A stretch of 64,000 nt of DNA from positions 62,001 through 126,000 of the forward strand of contig CAJJDN010000049.1 of the NCBI GenBank assembly GCA_905182985.1, given 5' to 3'. Shown here piece by piece: positions 35,791 to 49,943 of this stretch. The stretch comes from Paramecium sonneborni. Taxonomy: Eukaryota; Ciliophora; Oligohymenophorea; Peniculida; Parameciidae. The notes beneath the pieces were generated by a model. It was not told where the DNA came from. It did no database searches and saw nothing but the letters and a program-made list of their open reading frames with translations. The first letter of the stretch is position 1. Every line of letters begins with the position of its first letter. The position numbers and the translations under genes are program-made.

Positions 35791-36760
35791 ATGACGTATT
35801 CAATAATAGCACTTTGCATTTTATTGACAGCTGTCTATGGAAGTGTAGAAGAGAGAGTTGAGAGATTGATGGGTTTATAATAGAATTATTAACACTCTCA
35901 GTCTGAAAGTTTCTTCTATTACACTCAAGTAGCTAAATGCAGTTTGAGAGTATAATTTTAGATTAATCATCATAGAGTATTTCAAATTGGAATTGTGGTT
36001 CATTTTGTGAGCATCATCCTGATATGATTGAAGTGAAGGCCTTTTATAAATCAGATCACCATGCCTAAGCTTATGTTGGATACAATAAAAAGGAGAATTT
36101 GGTCGTTGTTGTTTATAGAAGTATCAAATAATCTTATTTTATCAATTAAGGTACCTAAGACTTTATTAATTGGTATAACAATATCAAGTTCTTTAAGCAT
36201 GATTTTGGGGATTGCAAAAATTGTAAAGTTCATTTAGGATTTTGGGAAACTTATGATGATGTATCAGCAGAAGTGTTGTCTGCAGCAAAACATTTGAAAG
36301 AGAAATATCCAAGTTCAAAACTATTAGTTACAGGACATTCTTTAGGTGGAGCAGTGGCTTATTTGGCTGCAGTTGATTTAAAGAAATTAGGATTCAATGT
36401 TGATTATTTTTTCAGTTATGGAGCACCTCGTATTGGAAGTCATGAATTTTCTGTTTGGTTTACTAGTTATGTAGCAGCAACAGAACATTGGAGAGTGACA
36501 CACTATAGAGATATGGTAATTCATTAACCACCTTCTTCATTTTCATATAAACATCCTCCTTAAGAAGTTTGGTATGCTCATGACAACAAATCATATAAGG
36601 TAATTGGTATTTGAATGAATTATAGATCTGCTCTAGTGGAATAGATGAGGATCCAACTTGTGCAAATTCAATTATTGGTGATTCTGCTGCTGATCATACA
36701 AGCTATTTTAATGTAAGTGGTTCATGCATAGAAGAATTTACAGAGGAAATTGAAATTTGA
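35791..36760 (+). CDS. Secreted class 3 (alpha/beta-hydrolase) lipase
   Basis: ATG is at 35791 and TGA ends at 36760. Introns at 35950-35975 and 36600-36625 (26 nt each) give 305 aa. MTYSIIALCILLTAVYGS is a signal peptide. The body is a lipase class 3 domain. Key parts are V-V-Y-R-S (oxyanion strand), F-I-N-W-Y, the nucleophile elbow G-H-S-L-G-G (Ser at about residue 176), Y-G-A-P-R-I-G, H-Y-R-D-M-V (likely catalytic Asp) and D-H-T-S-Y-F near the end (likely catalytic His). Cys residues suited to disulfides are present. It should hydrolyse glycerolipid esters outside the cell or in a secretory or digestive compartment. Its stop is only 19 bp from the ferlin start on the same strand. Confidence 0.93.
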
Positions 36761-36779
36761 TTAAATATTAATAATTTGT

Positions 36780-39700
36780 ATGGCAGATAAAAAAAAATAA
36801 TTGTAATAAGAAGAACTTGAACCTCTTGCTTAATAGGAAAGTTTACAGTTTAAACCAGGAGAGTATTTGGTGCATATTTTGTTGTAGTAAACAAGAGCAT
36901 TGTAAAATCCAAATGACAATGAAAGTACTATAGATCCATTAATTCAAATTGAGACAATGGATTAAAAGAAATTTAGTTCATAAAAGAAGGGAACTGGATC
37001 AAATAGCACTCTAGTTTGGAATGAGCATTTTTATTTCAAAAGATCATTTTCTAATGGTTGGTAAATATAATCATAACATGTGAAAATTTCAGTATTAGAT
37101 CATAAAGTGTTTGGAAGAAATGCAATTGTAGGAATATATGAATTGGATTTCTCAACAATATATATGACAGATAATCATGTATTATTACATAAATGGTTGG
37201 TAAGAATTATCTATTGATTTTTTTAGGGTTTGATAAATCCAGAGAAAGACTTTAATAAAATAACTGGATATTTGAAAATCAGTATAAATATAGTTCATGA
37301 TGCAGATAAATAAACAACTTTAGTGATGGACAATGAAATAAAAGAGAGAGGTAAAATAGAAGAAGCAAAAAATAATCTCTTTGCAGAAGGTGAATTATTA
37401 TTGCCACCTCATATTCAAACAAAAGGATAATAATTGAAGATTACTTTAGGGAGAGCAACGAATTTAATGAAAATGGATTCAATGTTAGGATCTATTGATC
37501 CATATTTACTTTTTGAGATTGGAGGTTAAGAAATTCAAACTGATTTAATAAAAAATAATAACGCTCCAAATTGGGAGTTAAATTTATTTGTAAATATACT
37601 TAAATATAAATAATTAGTTACCAGTTATGACTCCATGTTAAAGTGAATACATAATAATGAGATTATTTGATTATGATATGGGTGGGAAGGATGAAATAGC
37701 AGGTAGTCAGTTATTTAGAATTCCAGATATTTTAAGTGGATAAGTATTTTACTGATTTATTTTTAGTTATCATAACCTAAATGGTTTCATATTTATGGAG
37801 CACATATTGATGCAGATTCAGAATAGAGAGTTTATTTATGTAGTCATCCTGATTTAGGAACATGTTATGCAGGTAGAATATTATTATCTATGGAATTGAT
37901 CGACTCTGAATAACCTAAAAAAGATAAACAAAAAATAGCTGATTAGAAAACACTATAAAAAATACGTGAAGATCTTTCTTATTAATGGTCATTCTAATGT
38001 ATAGTCTATTTTGCACTCAATCTACCAGTAGATGATGATTCATACTCTATTAAAATCAAATGGGGTGAGAATGAATGTAAAACTAGCTCTGAAAAAGCTA
38101 AGAATGGAGTTGTTGAGTATTACAAATATTTAACAATTGAAAATGTTAAGTTTCCCACTAAAGAAATTTCAGAATTGCCAGATGTTTTTATTTATTTGAT
38201 GGATGGAGATAAACCTATTTGTTTTAAAAGATACAAATCTTATAATCTCAACCCAAATGAAAAATATCCAGATGGACATCATTTTACTGTTACACTCATT
38301 CCAGATAAATCACTTAAAAATACTCCTATGGATCATCCAGGAATTGTTAAAATTAAGTTATTAATCTAACCAACAGGAGGATTAATCAAAATGTAACCTG
38401 TTACAAAACCATAAAGAGATGCCAATAGCTTTCTTTATGTGAATTTATTTTAAGCTCATGATCTAGCACCAACTGATATGGATGGTTTGGCTGATCCTAT
38501 TGTTGATGTCCTTTTTTATGATTAAAAATAAACTACTGTTCTTATTAATGATACTACTGCTCCAATTTGGAATACTCAATTAAGGATGCCTGTCTATAAA
38601 TTCGAAAATGAATCTTTCCCTCCTATTATATTGAAAATATTTGATCAAGACAAGGTTAGTAGGGATTTCATGGGACAATTAACTATAGATTATCAAAAAG
38701 GATTGAAATAAGGATTCATCACTAAAAATTAAGCTCACATCACCAAACCATAATGGATAGATGTTTATTTATATGGAAGTAAAGCAGGACAAGTCTTACT
38801 ATCATGTAATTATATTGACAATATTTCTGTTAAAATCCCAAATCAAATCAGTCCTCATAGAATTAAACATTTTATCAAAATTAAATTACTTGGCTTAAGA
38901 AATCTTAAATCATTTGGACCTCTACCTGTCACAAAAGCATTTGCTAAATTCAATGTACAATCTATTAGAGCCAAAGATGAACCATTATCTTTAAATAATG
39001 CTAATGAAATTATTACTTAACCTAAGGAGGCTGGTCCTAATCCTAATATTAGTTCCATCATTTGTTTAGAGATTAATCTACCTGAGGATGATGCTTTCAT
39101 GCCAAAATTTATTGGAAGTGTTCATGATTATATTCTTAAAGGAATTTTGTAACCATTAATAGGCTAATTCTCTATTGATCTAAAACTATAAAAACTAAAG
39201 ACTTTGAAATAAATTGAAGAAAAAAAAGATATAGCCAAAAGAGTTCTTAATGGAACGATTTAGGTAGATTCTAATATAATTCATTTACCAAGTCTGGATT
39301 TAGGAGTTGGAATTAAAATGGGAGCGTTATTATCAATGGCATCAGGAGAATAATTTAATGAAGATATCTCTAATTTGTTAACTTAATTAGGAGTACTTAA
39401 AAATAATGCTATTTATATGGATCAAATTATCAAATATATAGAATATGATAAGAATGAAGAGGAAGGAACATTTATTGAAGTAGATCGACCTGATAGCAAA
39501 TACTATTTACCCTTAGGTTATGATACCTAAATCTAAAAGGCTTAGTTATATTTATAGAGAAAAAAATTAGGAGGTTAACAAATACAAAATAAATCATTAA
39601 ATTAAGTAGAAATTTAGATAAAGTCTTCTCAGTAAGGTTAATAAGGATTGATTAAATCAAATGTTCATTATCGTTTATGTTTGCCTTGTCCACTAGAAGA

Positions 39701-41208
39701 CACTTTATTTATGCAACAGAAGGTTTTTGATATATTCCCATTAAGAAAAGGGAGTATAAATTTGAGAGAAGTGGAAAGTATGGCTGAGATAATTTTGGGA
39801 GTAAAAGAGAATCAATTAAATACTGGGAAATTGAAAGGTTGGGTAGAAGTATTATCACAGTAGGATTTAGATAAGTTATAATCTTAAGCTGAGTTTAAGT
39901 TAATTAAAAATGAGTATGATTTTACATCTGGTAAGAGTGATACAAACTTAACTGATAAGGAATTAGTAGTAAAAAATTAGGTAACGATTAGATTGTATAT
40001 AATCGATTGTTCAAATTTACCTCCAAAAGATTAAGATTCTATGTCTGATCCTTATTTGAAAATACGATTGGGGAAAGAATCTATAGATGATGTAGCAAAT
40101 AGAGTAATTGATAATTGCAATCCTCAGTACTATAAAAGATATGACATCACAACAGAATTACCAGGAGCATCAGAATTAATAATTCAAGTGTGGGACTATG
40201 ATGATTTTATACCTGATGATTTGATAGGATAAACGATAATTGATGTTGAGGAAAGATATTTTTAATCAAGATTTAGATAGTTAAAACAAATACCTATAGA
40301 GACTCGTTAATTGATACATCCAAGTTCTTCAATGCCATAAGGATAAATTCGTTTATTTTTAGAAATAATACCTTCTAAATAAACATCGATTCTTAAGAAT
40401 CCATGGTTTATTGAATAGAGACCAAAAGCTAAACATTTGATTAGATGTGTGGTTTGGGATGTGTTAGATGTACCATCACATGATGATGAAGGATCTTCAG
40501 ATTTGTATGTTGTTGGATTTGTAGATTAAGATTAGAAGTAAAAAACAGACACTCATTTTCGAAGTTTTAATGGTAAAGGTTCATTTAATTGGAGAATGGT
40601 ATTTCCTATTGAATTACCTTAATAATAATAAACGATTCTTACATTTTAAATTTTTGATAAGGATATTTTTACTTCAGATGATTTTATTTCTGATTGTTCA
40701 ATAGATATAACAGATTTATGTAGAAGGGCTTTTGAAAATGAAATTAATGTAAAAATGTACTCAAAAACAGAACCCCCTACTGATGGTATTCTTAAGTAGG
40801 ATGCATTAACAAAGTAAACAAATAATGGGATATTATATGAAAAGAATGTGATTTAGACAATAAATAGTGAAAAGGCTGGATATAAGAGTAATCAATAGAA
40901 TGGAAAACTAGTGGTTTCAATTGAGATAGTGTAGGAATAGTTTCATAATAAGAATCCAGTAGGTTTAGGAAGATCATAACCTAATCATTCTCCAGTTTGT
41001 CCTGAACCAACAGGAAGAATAGAATGGACTTGGAATCCATTTAAAATGCTAGTAATAATATCATTTATTCGATTAGAGTTAATTATTGGGACCTAAAGCA
41101 ATAAGATACTTATTATTAGCCATCTGTATAATGTTTGCTGGATACATGTTAGTTATGCTATTTCCAATCATAACTGGTAATTTAGTGACTAGAATATTTA
41201 CAGGTTGA
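36780..41208 (+). CDS. Ferlin: multi-C2, tail-anchored membrane-fusion protein
   Basis: ATG is at 36780 and TGA ends at 41208. Introns at 37200-37226, 37590-37617, 37744-37766 and 41052-41076 give 1441 aa in one frame. Several C2 domains follow one another, at about residues 20-120, 205-310, 525-650, 670-790, 1040-1150 and 1190-1330. The clearest are A-H-D-L-A-P-T-D-M-D-G-L-A-D-P and D-S-M-S-D-P-Y-L-K-I-R-L-G, with the Asp residues that bind calcium. A W-x-W block (R-I-E-W-T-W-N-P-F) precedes a single C-terminal membrane span (Y-L-L-L-A-I-C-I-M-F-A-G-Y-M-L). This is the ferlin plan. Ferlins act in calcium-triggered vesicle fusion; apicomplexan ferlins are needed for microneme and rhoptry secretion, so a role in trichocyst or other regulated exocytosis is a fair inference. 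The gene ends 26 bp from the stop of the convergent antigen gene. Confidence 0.92.
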
Positions 41209-41234
41209 AATTATATTAAAATAAATCATATTTT

Positions 41235-44200
41235 TCAAATAGATAAAATAATAATCAGATTCAATAATATGAAATATCCGTATTGTTCATCAATATCTAT
41301 GTCTATACTAATGTCAGGAATGATTTCAACTCCTTGTTCACATAGTTTCATATATGGATTCCAATGACATTCATATATTAAAGCTTCACATTAATCTTAT
41401 CTTATATTTTGAACACACATCTTTCTGCAAACACTATCTTACTGGCTCCAATAACATCTCTTAGAGTCCGAACATAATTGTTCATCATTGAAAGAAGCAC
41501 AAGAAATCGATTGACATTTACCATTAATAAAAGTGCAAGCATTATTTGAATTATTGCAGATACACATATCAGTAATTTCTTCACACATTTTACATTTAAT
41601 CAAATCAACTGAAACACATGTTTTCCCATTGATTTCATTACCATTACAAATTGTATAAGCAGGTCCATACAATTCACATTAAGAATTAGTACACACTTTG
41701 GTTTCATCTAATATTCTATACTCCTCCCAACTACATTATTTATTATCAATGACAACCATTCTACATATTGAAGGATCACTGATTTAATTACAACTCTCAA
41801 CTTCAACACAATGACCATCAAGAAAAGCGCAACCTTAATTTTAAAAGCAATCAGCTTCCTAAAGATCTTAACAACTTAATGGTCTACAGATTCCTTGATC
41901 AATTATACATGAGTTCATAGAACAATCACTATTAATACATAATTCTTCTAGATTAGTAGCACTAACACAATAGTTATTTATACTAATGCAAACACTACCT
42001 GAGAAATTGAATTGATTGCAAGTCTACTATTATGATAAATAAACAATATCCTCACATTGTTTAGCTCCTTAACATTCATTGTCTTAATTAATATAACATG
42101 TCTCATTATTTACTGTTCCTTGACACTAACTAATATTATAATCTGAACATCTCTTTTTATTACATTATCCTTAAGTGTAATGACAAGTATTAGAATTTTG
42201 AATGCAGGAATCTTTTGTCAATGAATAACAAACATCTTTAACTGCTATTTGATTACATTGACATTTCTTATCATCATTATTCCAAACACAATTGCTCAGA
42301 ATTGAACATGAATTTATGTTTACACCAATTGAACTACAAGATAGGAAATTTAGAATTGAATAACAAGAATGAGTTGTGACATCATAAGCACAAGTATCTG
42401 TCTCTAAAATTTAGCAAACTTTACTATTAACTTCTTGAAGTTGATAACATTTATAATTTCCATTCACAAACTTTTAGCATCTATTATTAATATATTAACA
42501 TGCTTCATTTTCCAATTAAAGACAAGCACTCTTATTCAAACCTGGTGTCTCACATTTGCTTTGTCTATTAAATTTATTTGTACAGACTTGTTTAAATGAA
42601 TTATATGAACAAGGCATATTTAAATGATCTATTTAACTGCAAGCCAAATTATTCATTATAGTCTTTGAATCACATTAATTTATATGATTCATTGCTATAA
42701 ATTATTTGCATTATAATCCATCCCAAAAACAGGCTTCTGTAGATATTGCAGCGCAACCTTTCTAAGATAATCCTAGAGTTAAACAACCATCTGTTTTCTC
42801 TATATTCGTACATTAAAATGTTTCTGATTTAAATTTACAAGCTATATGAGTCAATTATTAACAGATTCTATAAGTTATGCTTTAATAATCTGAACATTTT
42901 GGTAGTTGTTTTTTAAATGAGTAAAACTAACAAATTTCATCTTGATATATGCAAGGATGATTTAAAATAGAAAGACAAGTTATTTTTGATACACTTACAA
43001 TGTTACAATCATCCAATTCGTAGTTTGTAGGAATACATGATTTTGTGATCTCATCATATTTTGAGTTTAATGATTAGTCCAATTATTTACAAACATTTTT
43101 AGTTACTAATGCTATTTCAAATTTATTTTAATTCCAAGGAACACAAGAATAATCTCGCCAAGAACAAAGCTCACTTTCAATAGCTAAACATGCCTTCATA
43201 CTTTAAGATTCACAACCCTTATAATCTGAGTTTATGCATTTATCATTAATCCACTTACATGAATCATTCTGATTTTATATACATTCTAAATAATCCTTCA
43301 TTTCTTAACAAAATCCTGTTAGTCTTATCTATGTGTAATTAGATTAATCAATATTTTCAAAGTTTTAAATGTTTATTCCTGATAATCTATATGTACATGA
43401 AAGAGTTGCATCATCAAATGCACAATTACATTCAACACAATCATCAACTCCACTTATTGAAATAGCATTATTTTTACAAGTGAATCTATTTGATCCTTTT
43501 GGCAATTCATTACAGGGAAGTTTCTCTGTAAATGGAAGACAACCTTCTTCATCATCCCAAATACAACTCAAATCCATATAATAACATCCAAACTTATTAT
43601 AAATAGCCCTGCAAGTATAAAAAGTAGAACTCATTCTTGAACATTGTCCATTCTACATTGTACAAACTTCATTTGTAATCTCTTTGCATGCTTTCTTACT
43701 TAATCCCTCATAACAAGCTTCATAAATTTAAGCAGCTTCTCTACATTAATTATATCTAAAATCATAATAACAACTTTTTGTTTCTTATTAAATACATCCA
43801 TTAAATTAATTATCATAAGAACGACAATCTAATTCTAGTTCTAAGTTGAAACAACCTTTATCATCAGTCCATGAACAATATTATCCTGGAGTTTTTATTG
43901 CTGTACAAGTTTATTTACTAACATCGTCTTCGCAATTTAAAGTATATAAATTGGCATTCTCACAAAATTCACCATTCCAATAACAATTAAGATAGGATGT
44001 TTTATTTATACATTAATCATAATTAAGTCCCATAAATGAGCATTTGTAATATGAATCAGGTTCATTAGTGATAGAAAAGCAGTGTTAGCCATCAGATAAG
44101 CAACCATTGGCCTGGCAAACCATTGGTGATACAAACTTAGCTTATAATACATCATCACAAGTATTATTATCTGAATGAACGTAATTTTAACATAGATTAT

Positions 44201-47200
44201 TCTCATAAATGCATTATTTAGTATTACTTTAAAAGCAAGTAAATTTATTACGATTACTACATTCAATGATATCTTAATCAGATTTTACCATGTCCCTACA
44301 TTAATCTTCATCCCAAACACAGTTAAATGAATCATACTTATTTGTAAATTGCATACAAGCATCAAAGCTAAGGAAACGACAAGATAAAATTTCAGTTTAT
44401 TCATTAACAACATCGCAAGTGTATGTTTACAAATTAAACATGTAAGCTCCATTAGTTTTATGAGTACATAGTTTAATATTCATGACACTCTATTAAGTAA
44501 GATCTTGAACTTTTGAACATTTATACTCATCATCAGGAGTAATACGAATAATATAGCAATCAGCATTTGTAAAAACACAATGTACATGTTTAGAAATAGG
44601 ATCATCACTATATAAATTTTCAACATCATCACATGATAAATTAGTTTATGAGTAAAGAATTTTACATTATTTATTGTTAGAATCATAAAAACAGCTACTG
44701 TCTGGACTGCTATTTAAATTGGCTATTTTACAAGATTCTTAAGTAACTACTTTTTAAACAATAGTTTCACAATTAATATCTTCTGGTAAATCTTCACAAA
44801 AATCTTCATCATAATTCCACATGCATCTTAAATAAGGAAATTCTACAACACAAAATACTTCATTTAATTATGAACAAGTGATTGGTTCACCTGTTAAATA
44901 GCAAAGACCAACTTAACCATCTTTAGATCCTAAAAATTCACAATTCTCAAATTATTTGCAAGCATTTTCTGAATAAGAAGTATCATAATATTCATCATAA
45001 AATTCATAATTAGGACAAGATTCAAAATTAGACCAATATATTTCAGAGCAGTATCCATATGAAAGTTCACAATTAGCAGATTTTTAAAATAGACATGATA
45101 TTACGTCTAAATCATAACAATTGATTCCAGAATTATTTCTTGTATCTTACTATTTTGATTCATAGAAATCACTTACTCTAAAATTAAGACATTTATAATT
45201 AGTTTTATCATAAACACATTCAGGGAATTCTTGACAATAATTATATGATACTTAATTAAATGAATCACAATTATTCATTTTTGGATCAACTTGGAAACAT
45301 ATTCCATTTAAATAAGCACAATATTCATCTTAATTGTAATTTTGCATACAATCATATAAAGATGGAGCATTATTACAAGTATGAATTTTAGGATTAAATC
45401 CTTAACATCTATTATTTTACCAAATACATAAATGATTTTGTGTTTGACAAGTACGTTTTGATAAACTACCTTCACAAGGTAGATCCACAATATCATGATT
45501 TGTACATAAATCTAAATATGCCCAACATCTATTATCATTTGGACTTGCACAACTCATCCAAGAGAATTAATCATTATAAAATTGTGGACATGCTTGTTAT
45601 GAATCATAAACAGTAAAACACTTATTATTAATCCATTAACATTTTTACCCACCCATCTTGCATCCTTATTTATTTCTTACTTCACATGCCATAGATAAAT
45701 TATTAAAATTTATATATTCACAAGTTCTATTATTAAAATAGCATCCACCTTCTGTTTATGTAAGACAGAAAACTTTACTTAATCCTGGATGATCACATTT
45801 TAATTTAAATGTTTCATCTAAATTTTAATTACATTTATTTGTAACTACATCAAAATAACAACTATTAGTGGCTAAATAACACATATTTCTATTGTACCAT
45901 TATCTTTTACCATTTTCTATAATAATAGAATCAGAAGTGTTTAACTCACTCATTTGTTCACAAGTATATGTTTTACTAGATGAATAATATGAACATTTAA
46001 GATTTGAATTATTATCAACAACCCAACAAGTTTAACCTTTGGTTGTTATTTTACCACAAAGATTCAAATTAGTTTATGTACAATTTAATGTATTTAATAA
46101 TACTGTTTTGTAATATCCTTCCTCTACTTAAGTGCATTTATATGTTTAATCATAATAACATTCAGCACTAGTATATGCTACACATCTATGAACATTAATA
46201 TCTCTATCTGAACCACAACCATCTATACTTTCTCTTGTAGCTGTACATACATTATTTTTTAATTCACAATATGTTCCATCAAGAAAATAATTAACAAATT
46301 CACTCTATAAATATTTGCATACCTCCTTATTAGCGGTTGCAAATGTTGTACAAGTTACAGTATATTGTTTAGGATAGAATTTACAAGTACTATCCCAAAC
46401 ACATGCTTATCCGGGAGTGGTTACTTCTTTACAAGCATTTTATGAAAGTTTTGATCCTTCACATTTAATAATATTGAGGATTTCTGGAGTTGTATCTAAA
46501 CATTTATAGCTTACATAATCATAATAGCAAGAAGCACTTGATTATTCACAACCATCAGGATTCAAATTAGTATTACAAGTTGTCTCTGGACCATAACCAA
46601 CTGCACAACTAGCATAATCAGGATCGTAAAGACAACTTCCTGCACTTGTAAAATAGGCACAAGTATTTCCATTTACATTTAATAGAGAATTACATTTATA
46701 TGGCAATATTTATCTATAAATTAGAGTTCTACATTTTCCATAACTCCATTAACAAAATTACCCTTAGGTTGTTATTTTTGTACATTAAGATTTATCTTAT
46801 CCTCTATCTGAACATTTCAATACATGTCCTTCTTTTTCTTTTGTATAACAATTGAATGTTTTTTCATCATAAAAACAATAATGATCATCATCATATATTG
46901 ATTGACTACAAACTCTAGGATTAACAAGTTTTTATTAATCACATGGTTTTTTTAACTATACTTCTGCCATATTTAAGCATTTCTAATTATATTAATCCCA
47001 TCTTGTATATGAACTTAAGAAATTAAGACAAAAGAATTTTGTTATATGCTTAGCTTCAACATTTGTGCAAGGCAAATCTATTTTTAATAAATCTTCCTTA
47101 TAAGTTTCCAGTGTCTTATCCAAACATTTCATAGTGATTTATTTTGTTTAAAGACACAATTTAGTTTATGGTACATAATAATAATATTCTGATTCCATAG

Positions 47201-48794
47201 ATACACATGTAATTCGATTCATCATAATATCTTGCGGAAGTGATTTGAAATGTGAAAGTAAAGGTTATTTTTTAAGATTAATACATTCATTTTTATACCA
47301 TATACAATATTGATCTTATCTTGTAATAGCTGTGCAAGTAAAGAGAGTATTTGCATCTTCACAAGATATTAATGCAACATCAATGCTATCTTCGCATCTT
47401 GATTTTTCTTCATTCCAATAACATTATAAAGCCATATTAATACAGTATTTTTTACTCAAACCATAAGTTCTACAACCATCATAAGGTAAACAATTAATTA
47501 TAGGGCTATTTCGATAAATAATGGTTTCACCACTCCAATAACATTATGGATTAGCAATACAACCAGCTTGATTGTCTCTAGATCTACTACAACTTAAATC
47601 ACAAAAACCTGATGAATTTTAAATATTAAGAAAACAAAATTCACCTTCTAAACATTAATAATAAGTTGCTAAACCAGTTCTATCTATGCAATTAATGTTT
47701 GCTTCATATTTAGTTTCATCAAATGGAACACAATCATATTCAGTATTTCCATGAATCATGCATTTGATTTTGTCAACCATTAATCTTTAACAAACATATC
47801 CACTCAACTACTAACAAGTAATACTATTTTATTCAATAAAATTATTATCCCTCAATTAACCTTAGGTAACAGTTTAACATTTATTTTCAAGGAATATACT
47901 TAGTTAAGGATCAGTTGGATGTTTTGTTAAATATTTACAATATATATGATTTACACCATTGATAGTATCTCTTAAACCAAAAATTTTTAAATAATCACTA
48001 TCTGATAGTATTTCTAGAGCAATACAACCATATCGAGTTTGATCATTAATTTTCACTAATTTAGATATTAATATTACAATTAGAAGCACTACTAACTTTG
48101 CTGACTTTGTACTCATACCATATAAATTTTCCTGTTGAGTCAATATAATTATTTTGTAATGTTTCTGTTGTTGAATATGTTGGAGTTTCTTCAACATATT
48201 ATCCTTCATCTTCTAAAATTAAGTTATCAGATTCCTCAATCATATCAGGTTAATAATCTACCAAAGGCCATAAAACACTGTGATGCATTATTAAATATCC
48301 TATTTTGATGAAATATAATCAAATACCTGTGATTAATGGACAAACTGATATGCTTAATTCTTTATCCATAAAATTACTTTATAAAGTATCATAATCTTTA
48401 TTGTCCAATTCTTTGCATTTATGATTTTCCCATTTACAATGTTAATTGGTGATTTATAAACATCCAGATCGTGTAATTTTATCACCACACTGCACAGCAT
48501 CCATATTTTAAATTACATGGCAACTAACATCAAATATACATTATGCCAAGTCACCCAACACTGTACCAATCTGTTTTACACATAATTTTTCACTTAAAGT
48601 GTTATCACACCCCATCAAATAATTATCAGATCTAATGCATTCTCCAAACATAGGCATCCATCGGCCTTTATATAGTTTAAATTCTTACATTGATCTACTT
48701 TTGTTGATATGCATTTCTTTAAAGTAGTAAATTCTGTGCATAAATCTATGCAATGGATAGAACATAGTATTAGAGCAAATATCAATATATTCAT
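41235..48794 (-). CDS. Giant cysteine-rich GPI-anchored surface antigen (immobilization-antigen-like)
   Basis: ATG is at 48794 and TGA ends at 41235. Three 5' introns at 48666-48688, 48300-48326 and 48056-48077 leave 2495 aa in one frame. MNILIFALILCSIHC is a signal peptide. After an N-terminal part comes a very long run of cysteine modules with a Cys roughly every ten residues. They often carry a C-x-W or C-Y-W signature (C-S-W-R-D-Y-S-C, C-I-W-D-D-E-E-G-C, C-Y-W-S). The end is a hydrophobic tail, Y-F-I-L-L-N-L-I-I-I-L-S-I, typical for GPI attachment. Length, module type and anchor match Paramecium surface (immobilization) antigens, which coat cell and cilia and are expressed one at a time. 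Known serotype genes have more regular central repeats; I see none here, so this may be a non-serotype relative. Confidence 0.85.
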
Positions 48795-49067
48795 TATATT
48801 TGTAAAAATAATATCATTTTTTTATGTACCCGATTCTTAAGTAGGCAAAAACTTCGGATTTATAGTCATTAATACTTTTTATTCATATAAAATAGACATA
48901 ATATCATTTGGTAAAAAATAAAACCATGCCAAAAGATTTTACCTTATATAATTATATTCAATTGTTTTAATGACCTTTAAATAATATAAATTGATATGTT
49001 TTTGGCTTTTACCTTTTTATATTTAGAAAATCGATATTTATTAATTAATATTGTGTTTAGATTTTAT

Positions 49068-49943
49068 ATGAATAAAAAATTATTATCTTAAGCATAGGAT
49101 GAATTTTAAACTGAAACTATTTCATTTAATGTAACTATACCTCTAAAAAATGACAATAGAGAAGATTTAGACAATAATAACACATAATATAGTCAGTTTG
49201 TACCTAAAAAAAATAGATAATCTACTTCTATGATTTTTTCTATTTAAGCTCAAGAATAATTTGATTAAGATGAATTAACTAAGCAACCTTATTTTAAAGA
49301 AAATAAAACAATAAATAAATTCACAACAAAAAACAAAATTAATCATAACACACCATCATCATTTAAAACAATTTAAATTAATTCAAAATTTTATTCATAA
49401 AATAAAACTAAAAAAAGAAGAATTTTATCTGAAAACTCAGCTCCAACAAAACCTTTAATTAAAATTATACATCCATAAGTCATTACCCCAGAAGAATTTA
49501 AATATTCAAAAAAATCACTAGAAACACATTCAGACTCATCAGAAATTACTCGTTCAAATTAAAATGAGTCATAAACTTCAAAAATATTAACACTTGAAGA
49601 TAGACTTCATAGACTTTCATAATAATAAAAATCAACTCTGAATAAAGAATTATAAAAACCAAGTTAACTAGATCTTATAAAAGAGGATCATACAGAAGCA
49701 GATGAAGAATAAGAAGCTTATTTTAAACATTAAGAAAAAAAGTAAGATATAAATAAATTTCATCATTTCTTAAAAATTGCTCCACATCCTAAAAGAATAG
49801 TCACTTTCAGTTCAGTAATCAAAAAGATTGGAGACATTGAAATTTGTATTGGAATAGAAGGTAAAGAATAAATTACCTATTTCAGAAGAATTAAAAGTGA
49901 AAAAGCTAAACTATATAATTATTGCAATATTTAAGTTGAATGA
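49068..49943 (+). CDS. Uncharacterised low-complexity 291-aa protein
   Basis: Single exon with no intron, ATG 49068 to TGA 49941-49943. The protein is Lys, Asn, Ser, Gln and Glu-rich and probably largely disordered for its first 230 residues (MNKKLLSQAQDEFQTETISF onward). A more ordered end includes K-I-A-P-H-P-K-R-I-V-T-F and V-I-K-K-I-G-D-I-E-I-C-I-G. Several S-P/T-P and R/K-x-x-S-like sites suggest a phosphoprotein. No known domain was found. It is transcribed divergently from the antigen gene; the 273 bp between the two starts must hold both promoters. Low-complexity ciliate proteins of this type are common and fast-evolving. Confidence 0.7.

Noticed and set aside
43369..43581. Plus-strand ORF inside the surface-antigen gene
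   Set aside because: Antisense of Cys-rich coding sequence that is open over 7.5 kb on minus.
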